A stretch of 64,000 nt of DNA, taken from assembly GCF_001049755.1 (NCBI RefSeq), contig NZ_CVLB01000001.1, positions 1 to 64,000 of the forward strand, written 5' to 3'. A model generated the notes under the pieces. It made no database searches. It worked only from the letters and a program-made list of their open reading frames with translations, and had not been told where the DNA came from. Origin of the DNA: Brachyspira suanatina. Lineage in GTDB: Bacteria; Spirochaetota; Brachyspiria; Brachyspirales; Brachyspiraceae. Shown one piece after another: positions 38,196 to 45,105 of the stretch (position 1 is the stretch's first letter; every line of letters starts with the position of its first letter). The translations under genes were made by a program, and so were the position numbers.

Positions 38196-38372
38196 GCATT
38201 TTATTGAAGTATTTAAAAAATTATATACTTCAAATGCATTTTTTTTATTCTTTAGTATACTTAAGCACATTCTTAAGTAAGTATTAAAAAAATTTAGAAA
38301 GGAGGTAATAATATTAATATTTTAATGCTTGCTTTGATATATTATTTTAATTAAGTAAAATGGAGAAATAAA

Positions 38373-38675
38373 ATGAAAAAAATGATTTGTGTTATTGTGA
38401 TATTGGTGTTTGCGATGATAGGCTGTTCAACTGTAGCAACTGTTGAGAGAATACCTCAAAGTTTGCAGCTTACAGGAGATGATATTGAGGTAGGTGAAGT
38501 TTTAACAGCAGAACTTCCTTATAATTCAAAAGATGATACTTTAAAAGAACAGTTAATAGCAGAGGCTTTAAAAGATACAAATTATGATTTTATTATTATG
38601 CCTAGATATGAAATAGTAAAAACAGGTTTCTCTACAAAAATGAAAATAAGAGGAAAAGGTGCTAGAGTAAAATAA
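38373..38675 (+). CDS. Small lipoprotein, function unknown
   Basis: 100 residues. The signal sequence MKKMICVIVILVFAMIGC ends in a lipobox (AMIGC), so the mature protein is lipid-anchored at Cys18. The remainder is a small alpha/beta domain (GDDIEVGEVLTAELPYN ... YDFIIMPRYEI) with a basic C-terminus. GGAG lies before the ATG. An unused strong ribosome site AAAGGAGGT lies 67 nt upstream. No recognised family. Confidence 0.72.
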   Translation: MKKMICVIVILVFAMIGCSTVATVERIPQSLQLTGDDIEVGEVLTAELPYNSKDDTLKEQLIAEALKDTNYDFIIMPRYEIVKTGFSTKMKIRGKGARVK

Positions 38676-38697
38676 TATTCAAAAACTATTATAAATA

Positions 38698-38732
38698 AAA
38701 ACCTCATGCTTTTTCAAGTATGAGGTTTTTTT
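38698..38732 (+). terminator. Terminator of the small lipoprotein gene
   Basis: ACCTCATGCTT (38701-38711) pairs with AAGTATGAGGT (38716-38726) over a 4-nt loop, with A's before and T7 after. Confidence 0.85.
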
Positions 38733-38799
38733 ATATATTTTTTATCTTATTTCAAAAACCGCTTGATAAATAAAAACATTATCAATATTTATTAGTTTA

Positions 38800-39205
38800 G
38801 ATATACCTAAACAATTTCATTTTTTATACTTGCACTTTCGCCGCAGGTGTACTTCGTATGGTTCTTTGACTCTGTCCGCCTGCGCCCGAAGGAAGTACTT
38901 TTAGGTAGGCGTACGACGGGAAAAGAACAATATAAAAATTGACAAACTTAAAAATTTTTAGTATATATCTAAACAACTATATTTTGTCAATTTCTATATT
39001 TTATAAATGTAAATTATAATTTTTTATGATATCAAATATTATCTAATATTAGCCAAATATATTTTATCTGTAAGATAAATTATTCATTTTTGTACAATAA
39101 TAAGTAATCAACCGCACGTATAGTGGGTGTTTGATAAGATGAAACAGTGACGTGCGGGAAGGTGCCGCAGCTCGCGGTTGACAAACTTAAAAAATTTCAG
39201 TATAT
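38800..39205. repeat. Type G element and related pieces
   Basis: About 38810-38995 is a shortened type G element: ATACCTAAACAA end, TTGCACTTTCGCCGC, GGTTCTTTGAC, GGAAGTACTT, then TTGACAAACTTAAAAATTTT and AGTATATA. Near 39112 CCGCACG, and near 39150 GACGTGCGGG, resemble type A ends. 39180-39203 repeats the type G end once more. No gene in 38733-39206. Confidence 0.6.
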
Positions 39206-39206
39206 A

Positions 39207-39707
39207 TTATTTTAATTTCTTTATTATCTCTTTAGCGAAATACGGCAAATCATCAGGACATCTTGAAGTGATAATATTTCCGCATACCACAACTTTTTCA
39301 TCTTTATAATTAGCTTTGGCATTCATTAAATCATCTCTTATGCCTATATAGCAAGTAGCGTCTTTTCCTTCTAATACTTTTGCTGATATTAAAGTTTGCT
39401 GTCCATGGCAAATAGCTCCTATAGTAAGATTATTATCAACAAAGTATTTAATTATTTTCTTTACATTCTCATTTCCTCTTATGGCTTCAGGTGCTCTTCC
39501 GCCTGGTATTATTAATGCTTTATAATTTGAAGGATCTACTTCTGAGAAATCTAATTTTGCTTCAACTTTGAAAAAATATTCACCTTTAATCTCACCTTTG
39601 TTTAAAGCTGCTATATCAACTTCGATGCCTTCTTCTACAAGTCTGAAGTATGGATAAAATAATTCTGAATCCTCAAAAAAATTATCTGTTATAATTAATG
39701 CTTTCAT
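39207..39707 (-). CDS. DJ-1/PfpI family protein
   Basis: 166 residues. The nucleophile elbow GAICHGQQ (Cys100, His101) and an acidic residue in FFEDSE (residues 11-16) are the DJ-1/PfpI set; LIIPGGRAPE is the conserved strand. Members are protease- or glyoxalase-like stress proteins; which activity this one has is not decidable here. AAGGAAA precedes the ATG. Single gene. Length is typical (165-170). Confidence 0.88.
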   Translation of the reverse strand: MKALIITDNFFEDSELFYPYFRLVEEGIEVDIAALNKGEIKGEYFFKVEAKLDFSEVDPSNYKALIIPGGRAPEAIRGNENVKKIIKYFVDNNLTIGAICHGQQTLISAKVLEGKDATCYIGIRDDLMNAKANYKDEKVVVCGNIITSRCPDDLPYFAKEIIKKLK

Positions 39708-39820
39708 TTATATATTTCCTTTGTATTATAATTCTTAGTATCATATAATAATATAACATTTTTTCAATATCATATATTTTTTATTATATTTATAAATATT
39801 AAATAATAAAAGGATAAAAA

Positions 39821-40237
39821 ATGAAAACTTTCTTAAAAACAATTTCTTTAACTTTGATGATAATAATTTTTGTATCTTGTTCTAATGATATTACAAAAAT
39901 AGGAGGCGGAATAGACTCAAAATATGAAGGAAAATATTCTGGGGCAATAAATAGAAAAGATAAAAACAGCATTATAGAAGATGGGAGAGCTACATTCACA
40001 ATTAATAATGATGGTTCTGTAAAAGGTTCTGTAACATATTTTGGAGGTTCTAATCCGGAAGATGTAGAATTATCTAAAGAAATGATTATTAAAAAATCTG
40101 ATAATAGCTATAGTGCTGAAATAAATTTTACAGGATTAAAAAAATATACTTTTACATTCAATAATAATATGCTTGATCTTAATATAGTAAATGAAGATAG
40201 TTCTGTAACATCTGGTCAATTAATACAATCTAAATAG
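39821..40237 (+). CDS. Small lipoprotein, function unknown
   Basis: 138 residues. Signal sequence with lipobox IFVSC (Cys20). The mature part is beta-rich: GKYSGAINRKDKNS, ATFTINNDGSVKGSVTYFGG, KKYTFTFNNN. This resembles lipocalin/META-like small periplasmic domains, and in layout the lipoprotein at 63526. AAAGGA lies before the ATG. Single gene. Confidence 0.7.
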   Translation: MKTFLKTISLTLMIIIFVSCSNDITKIGGGIDSKYEGKYSGAINRKDKNSIIEDGRATFTINNDGSVKGSVTYFGGSNPEDVELSKEMIIKKSDNSYSAEINFTGLKKYTFTFNNNMLDLNIVNEDSSVTSGQLIQSK

Positions 40238-40279
40238 ATTTAAAAATGTAAATTTATTTGAAAATTTTTGTAAAAAAAA

Positions 40280-40308
40280 TTGACATCTAACCATAAATGT
40301 ATTATAAT
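40280..40308 (+). promoter_or_regulatory. Fully consensus promoter of the Asn/Tyr-rich protein gene
   Basis: TTGACA (40280-40285), 17-nt spacer, TATAAT (40303-40308), a perfect match to the sigma-70 consensus. The leader is ~40 nt and contains repeated TTTAC/GTAAA words. Confidence 0.75.
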
Positions 40309-40358
40309 GTAAATACAGTAAACAATAAATTTACAATATATTTACAAAGGATATGTTT

Positions 40359-41522
40359 ATGAGAAAAATAATTTTTAAAGCAATACCTGCCTTGATAATA
40401 TCTTCAGGTATGTTGTTTGCTCAATATTATGATCCATATAATTATCAGAATGGTTATAACTATCAAAATAATCAGAATAATTATAATGCATATCAGAATA
40501 ATAATGTCCCTGCAAATAACTACTATAATAATTATTATCAGGAATTTATGAGAACTTTATCCGAGGAAGCAAATAACCCTAACAGTATTTATTATAGTCC
40601 TGGATTTTATGAACAATATAATGATTATAATGCTATGCAGGGAAATCCATATCAGGATACTATGAATGCTATGAATTGGGCTTCTCAAAATTATAATGCT
40701 CAGCCTAATTATAATAATACCGCACAAAATCAATATCAGAATAATTATTATAGTGGCTATGATAATACTTATCAAGATCCATATCAAAATAATTATTATG
40801 GCGGTTATGATAATACTGCACAAAATACATATCAAAGCGGTTATGACAATTATAATAATCAAGCATATAATAATACAGCAGGTTATGTAAATCCTTATGA
40901 AGAATTAATGAAAATGTTGGAAAGAGAATCCAAAAATCCTAATAGTCCGTACTATAGCCCTAATCAAAATGGATATAATAATAGTTATGATAATGCTGCA
41001 CAAAATAATTATTATAATCCTTATGACTATAATGCTTATGATAATACTTATCAAGATCCATATCAAAATAATTATTATGGCGGTTATGACAATACTGCAC
41101 AAGATCAAAATGGATATTATACTGGATACGATTATAATGCTTATACTCAAACAAATAATAATATGTCAGATAATCCTTACAAGTTAGCTGCTGAAGCCTT
41201 AATAAAGGCAGCAGAAGAATTAACTAGAAAAGCAAATGGTATGCCAGAGCAAAATAATATTCCTACTGACAATCAGAATTTAAACAATAATAATCAGACT
41301 ACAGGAAATACTCAGAATGCACCATTATATGTTCAGGATTTTTATACTCCTTTCAAAGTTCCTCAAGTAGTTTTAGATACAGCTGCTACAAAATATCCTA
41401 ATGTTCAGATATTAGATGTAGAAGTAAAAGAGATAGGTACTTATGAAGTTAGAATGGCAAATAATATGAGACTTTATATTGATAGAAATGGAAACTTCCT
41501 TCGAGAAATGGTAGATTATTAA
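40359..41522 (+). CDS. Secreted Asn/Tyr/Gln-rich repetitive protein with C-terminal PepSY-like domain
   Basis: 387 residues. Signal peptide MRKIIFKAIPALIISSGMLFA, cleaved before QYYDPY. Residues ~22-270 are dominated by Asn, Tyr, Gln and Gly in units like DPYQNNYYGGYDNTAQ, with two longer repeats of the form EELMxxLxxExxNPNSxYYSP. The C-terminal ~65 residues (YTPFKVPQVVLDTAATKYPN ... YEVRMANNMRLYIDRNGNF) look like a PepSY-like (BLIP-like) domain. The start at 40359 is chosen because AAAGG is 8 nt before it, whereas the upstream ATG at 40353 is only 2 nt from it. The ideal promoter suggests strong expression. A periplasmic or surface role is inferred. The composition is that of prion-like domains. 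Confidence 0.75.
   Translation: MRKIIFKAIPALIISSGMLFAQYYDPYNYQNGYNYQNNQNNYNAYQNNNVPANNYYNNYYQEFMRTLSEEANNPNSIYYSPGFYEQYNDYNAMQGNPYQDTMNAMNWASQNYNAQPNYNNTAQNQYQNNYYSGYDNTYQDPYQNNYYGGYDNTAQNTYQSGYDNYNNQAYNNTAGYVNPYEELMKMLERESKNPNSPYYSPNQNGYNNSYDNAAQNNYYNPYDYNAYDNTYQDPYQNNYYGGYDNTAQDQNGYYTGYDYNAYTQTNNNMSDNPYKLAAEALIKAAEELTRKANGMPEQNNIPTDNQNLNNNNQTTGNTQNAPLYVQDFYTPFKVPQVVLDTAATKYPNVQILDVEVKEIGTYEVRMANNMRLYIDRNGNFLREMVDY
40765..41100 (+). repeat. Near-identical ~60-nt direct repeats inside the Asn/Tyr-rich gene
   Basis: About 40759-40822 and 41038-41101 differ by a base or two; both code DNTYQDPYQNNYYGGYDNTA. They allow unequal recombination that would change the repeat number. Confidence 0.8.
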
Positions 41523-41544
41523 ACATATTTTTGTTTTTGCAAAG

Positions 41545-41573
41545 AGAGTCCCTACTATTTGGGGCTCTTTTTT
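41545..41573 (+). terminator. Terminator of the Asn/Tyr-rich protein gene
   Basis: AGAGTCCC (41545-41552) pairs with GGGGCTCT (41561-41568) over an 8-nt loop and is followed by TTTTTT. Confidence 0.85.
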
Positions 41574-41664
41574 ATTTAGTTTATATAAAAATAATATAAA
41601 AAAATAATTTACTTTAAATAAAAATTTTATATACTATTTTTAAAGCACTAAATTAGGATTCGTT

Positions 41665-42576
41665 ATGTCAGTTAAAATACCGTATGAAAAAATAATAAAT
41701 GAGGATTTTATAGGAAAGGAAGTTAATCCTATTAATCAGCAGGATATTTATAAAATGGCTTTAGAATACAGCAATGAAGTTATTAAAGAGTTTGAAGATG
41801 AAAGCATTAATCTTCTTATAGTAGATCCTCAAAGAGATTTTATAGATATGGAGAAAGGTGCTTTGCCTGTGAAAGGTGCTGTTAATGATATGAAAAATAT
41901 AATAAGATTCATATATGACAATATGGAAAGGCTTTCAAGCATATATGTTACTTTGGATACTCACAGATATGATTCTATATTTCATTCTATTATGTGGAAT
42001 GATTTTAATGATAAGCCTGTTGCTCCGTTTACAGAAATAACTTTAGAAAAAATTTTGAATGATGAGATAATACCTGTTTATGATGAGGAGATACAAATTA
42101 ATTATGTGAAGTCCTTAAAAGAAAAGAATGCTCAAAATTTGATGATATGGCCTTATCATTGTATATATGCCACAGACGGCTGGCTTATAGATAAACAGCT
42201 TGATAATATTCTTCTATTCTTTGAAGCTTCAAGAAGAGTTTATATAAACAAAATACTAAAAGGTCAAGACTCATTCAGTGAGATGTATGGTGTAATAAGA
42301 CCTGAAGTACCTACAGAGTATACAAAAAACTATGATACTTCTTGGGTTTATGATATAGCCAATGCTGATAAGATATATATATGCGGAGAGGCTAAAGATT
42401 ATTGTGTTTACGAGAGTGTTAAGCAGTTTTGTGAAATATACAATAACGATAAAAGTGTAACAGAAACCATTAATATAATGATGAATTGCAGCAGTGCTAT
42501 AGGTGATAATAAGGTATGTGAACAAAAATATGAAGAGCTTTCCAGTAAATATGGCATAAAATTACTCAATATTTAA
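41665..42576 (+). CDS. Nicotinamidase/isochorismatase-like hydrolase
   Basis: 303 residues, longer than PncA (~210), with an N-terminal extension of ~48 residues. LLIVDPQRDFID gives the catalytic Asp54; IWPYHCIYATDG contains the typical WPxHC segment with family metal-site residues; and GEAKDYCVYESVKQF carries the nucleophile Cys. KGQDSFSEMYG matches the substrate-side loop. The best guess is nicotinamide deamidation in NAD salvage. Plain ATG with a weak GGAT upstream. It lies just before tRNA-Gly. Confidence 0.75.
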   Translation: MSVKIPYEKIINEDFIGKEVNPINQQDIYKMALEYSNEVIKEFEDESINLLIVDPQRDFIDMEKGALPVKGAVNDMKNIIRFIYDNMERLSSIYVTLDTHRYDSIFHSIMWNDFNDKPVAPFTEITLEKILNDEIIPVYDEEIQINYVKSLKEKNAQNLMIWPYHCIYATDGWLIDKQLDNILLFFEASRRVYINKILKGQDSFSEMYGVIRPEVPTEYTKNYDTSWVYDIANADKIYICGEAKDYCVYESVKQFCEIYNNDKSVTETINIMMNCSSAIGDNKVCEQKYEELSSKYGIKLLNI

Positions 42577-42599
42577 TAGATAAAAAAATAATTTAGCTC

Positions 42600-42628
42600 T
42601 TGATTTTTTTATTTTATTATGTTATACT
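42600..42628 (+). promoter_or_regulatory. Promoter of tRNA-Gly
   Basis: TTGATT (42600-42605), 17-nt spacer, TATACT (42623-42628), 32 nt before the tRNA. Confidence 0.55.
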
Positions 42629-42660
42629 TTATAAAACTTAAAAGTAAGTTCTTTTTTATT

Positions 42661-42735
42661 GCGGGCGTCGTATAATGGTTATTACCTTAGACTTCCAATC
42701 TAAAGATGACGGTTCGATTCCGTTCGCCCGCTCCA
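42661..42735 (+). tRNA. tRNA-Gly, anticodon UCC
   Basis: 75 nt including an encoded CCA. Acceptor arm GCGGGCG pairs with CGCCCGC (42725-42731); the anticodon loop CTTCCAA carries TCC; the T arm has GGTTCGATTCC. It decodes GGA/GGG. No integrase or duplicated 3' end lies beside it, so there is no sign of an attachment site. Confidence 0.95.
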
Positions 42736-42771
42736 TTTATTTAATTTCCTATTTCACAGCAATTTTCATTA

Positions 42772-43200
42772 ATGCACGGTAAGCAAATTTTAAAATATAA
42801 CCTAATTCTTATTTCAAATTAATTTATAATATTTATACGTCGTTAAGCGTGTGGTTAGGATATAATAAATTTAAAAAAAATCCTGGGTGGTCAGCTATAA
42901 TACCAGAACAAATTAATAAGAAAAATAAAATTTAAATACCATAAAAGACTATAAGCCTAAAGGGTGGGCAAGTGTAAATAAAGTTTTAAAACTTTTATTA
43001 CATTCCCCACCCTTTATTCTATATAACTATATTTTAAATTTTAGTATTCATTATCTTTACAACTTATTTAGAAATTATAGCACCCGCCCAAGTGTTGAGT
43101 GGATTTAGAATTTCTTTAACGCACGGTGAGTAAAAATTATAATATGATAAAAATTTGAATCATAGATAAACTTATATCTTAAGATTTATTTAAGTTGCTG
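42772..43200. repeat. Complete A-B-A repeat set downstream of tRNA-Gly
   Basis: A degenerate type A unit (GCACGGTAAG ~42774 to GCGTGTGG ~42847), a complete type B palindrome (CCTGGGTGGTCAGCT 42882 to AGCACCCGCCCAAGTG 43094, centre AAAGTTTTAAAACTTT), then a type A unit from CGCACGGTG ~43122 to a decayed right end near 43195. No gene here. Confidence 0.75.
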
Positions 43201-43216
43201 TAAGAAATATGCAAAT

Positions 43217-43990
43217 TTAAAAAAACATTAGTTCAGTAATCGGTTTAAAATTAAAATCCCAATCACTATTTACTAGTATTGTATGTCCGTCAATATTATC
43301 AAAATAAAATGTTATGCAGTTTTTGGAATATATACTTATAGATTCTAAACTTATTAATTTTATGAATTCTTCTCTTTCCATATTATGAGGTTTAAATATA
43401 CTTTCTGCAGCACACTCTTTTAATTTACTGTCAATATCTTTTTTATTAGAGAATATTTTTTTGATTATATCAACGCTTTGTTTATTAAACTCTTCATCAA
43501 TATTATCAAAGAAAATTGAAATATTACTGTCAGTCCAAGTCATCTCTTTCTTAAAACTGTTTATATCCTTATTAAGCACAAAATCACCTAATTCTTCATC
43601 TTTATAATAAATAATCTCTGAATATTTTTCCAATATGATATTTAAATCATCATCTTTATAATTACTATCAACTATATCTTCAAGTAAAAAATTAATATAG
43701 AAATCATCAGGATATTTTTCTTTTCTTACCTTTAATTTTACTATGCTCTCATCTTTAAGAATTTTTAAATATTCTTCAGGTTCTTTAACTTTTTTATGAA
43801 TGATAATATGAGTGTTTTCTATAATGACATTAGCGGCAATATTTTTTAAAGCTATAGCTGAAACGAATAAAGTATAATATTTGTCCCAAGGTATTTTATT
43901 ATATTTGCAGCATGACATTTTTAGTACGAATGCCATGTCAAAAATTTCATCATCAAAATCTTTATTAAAATCTTTAATTTCTTTATCCAT
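43217..43990 (-). CDS. DUF2262-like protein, paralogue A
   Basis: 257 residues, cytoplasmic, acidic. It opens MDKEIKDFNKDFDDEIFDMA. Its N-terminal ~130 residues are nearly the same as paralogue C (47909). The C-terminal DUF2262-like region is shortened and diverged: where the other copies have FDDGDIFxGHxIxVxSDYDF, this one has FDNIDGHTILVNSDWDF. AGGATATATAA before the ATG gives a ribosome site. The family call is from the pattern EEFxKLIxLxSIxI...FDDGD and is moderate. Role unknown; related small domains are often found with toxin-immunity loci. Confidence 0.6.
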   Translation of the reverse strand: MDKEIKDFNKDFDDEIFDMAFVLKMSCCKYNKIPWDKYYTLFVSAIALKNIAANVIIENTHIIIHKKVKEPEEYLKILKDESIVKLKVRKEKYPDDFYINFLLEDIVDSNYKDDDLNIILEKYSEIIYYKDEELGDFVLNKDINSFKKEMTWTDSNISIFFDNIDEEFNKQSVDIIKKIFSNKKDIDSKLKECAAESIFKPHNMEREEFIKLISLESISIYSKNCITFYFDNIDGHTILVNSDWDFNFKPITELMFF

Positions 43991-44054
43991 TTATATATCC
44001 TGTTAATATTGTAATATGCTAATATAAAATATCAATAATAAATTTTAAAACTTT

Positions 44055-44260
44055 TATTAATACCCCGCCCTTTATTCTTTATAACTAACTTTTAAATTTT
44101 AATATTTACTATCTTTATAACTTATTTAGAAATTATAGCACCCGCCCAAGTGTTAATTAAGTTTATAATTTATCTAACGCACGGTAAGTAAAATTTAATA
44201 TATAATAAAATTTGAATTATATATAAATTTATATTTTAAGCTTTATTTAGCGTGCGTAAG
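44055..44260. repeat. Right half of type B plus type A unit between paralogues A and B
   Basis: CCCCGCCCTTTATTC (~44062), AGCACCCGCCCAAGTG (~44137), then type A from CGCACGGTAAG (~44176) to AGCGTGCGTAAG (~44249). This occupies nearly the whole gap 43991-44275. Confidence 0.7.
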
Positions 44261-44275
44261 TAAATTAAAAATTAA

Positions 44276-45079
44276 TTATCCTATTATATAAGGCTCTGCA
44301 AAATTAAAATCATAGTCGCTGTCTACTGCTATTACATGTCCAGAGAAAATATCGCCGTCATCAAAATAAAATGTTATATTATCTTCGTATATAATATTTA
44401 TAGATGTTAAGGTTATTAATTTTACAAAATCTTCTTTGTTTATATTAGGTTTGTCATCATCATCGTTCCAGCTGTTGGCATCTTCAAGCATGTTTTCTGA
44501 TATATAGTCTTTTAGTTTTTTGTCAATATCTTTTTTATTAGTAAATATTTTTCTGATTATAGCAACACTTTTTTTATTGACTTCTTCATCAATATTTTTA
44601 AAGAGAACCGAAATATTATCATCATTCCATTCTATATCTTTACTAAACATGTCTATAGACTTATCAAGCTCGAAATTTCCTAATTCTTCATCTTTATAAT
44701 AAACAGGCTTAGAATATTCTTCTAATATAATATTTAAATCATTATCTTTATAGTTGGTATCAATAATATCTTCAAGCAGGAATCTCATATATAAACCAGA
44801 TGAATCTTTTTCTTTTCTTACTTTTAATCTTACTATTGTTTTGTTTCTGAATATTTGAAAATAATGTTTGGTATCTTCAATTTCTTTTACTATAAGTAAA
44901 TTTTCATTTTCTATAATTTCATTGGTGATAATATTTTTATATGCAATTGCAGATACCAATAGAGTATAATATTTTCCTTTTGACTTACCAGCTGATAAAT
45001 TTTGCTTTTTTAAAACGAATGCTATATCAAAAATTTCTTCATCAAAATTTTTATTAAAATATTCAATTTCTTTGTCCAT
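44276..45079 (-). CDS. DUF2262-like protein, paralogue B
   Basis: 267 residues. MDKEIEYFNKNFDEEIFDIA at the N-terminus, NEDFVKLITLTS-like block and FYFDDGDIFSGHVIAVDSDY at the C-terminus. Its N-terminal half is the most divergent of the three copies, while the block DIDKKLKDYISENMLEDANS is almost the same at DNA level as in paralogue C. AGGATATAAAA precedes the ATG. It starts 26 nt after the end of the truncated DUF4132 gene and is probably co-transcribed. Function unknown. Confidence 0.65.
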   Translation of the reverse strand: MDKEIEYFNKNFDEEIFDIAFVLKKQNLSAGKSKGKYYTLLVSAIAYKNIITNEIIENENLLIVKEIEDTKHYFQIFRNKTIVRLKVRKEKDSSGLYMRFLLEDIIDTNYKDNDLNIILEEYSKPVYYKDEELGNFELDKSIDMFSKDIEWNDDNISVLFKNIDEEVNKKSVAIIRKIFTNKKDIDKKLKDYISENMLEDANSWNDDDDKPNINKEDFVKLITLTSINIIYEDNITFYFDDGDIFSGHVIAVDSDYDFNFAEPYIIG

Positions 45080-45105
45080 TTTTATATCCTATTATTTAGT
45101 ATTTA

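Noticed and set aside
40557-41187. Several open frames on both strands inside the Asn/Tyr-rich gene, coding Ile-rich peptides
   Set aside because: They exist because the repetitive AAT/TAT codons read as ATA/ATT in other frames. No ribosome sites, and composition is wholly determined by the real gene.
42661-42735. tRNA-Gly as a phage or island attachment site
   Set aside because: No integrase and no repeat of the tRNA 3' end were found downstream; the following DNA is the common A-B-A repeat.
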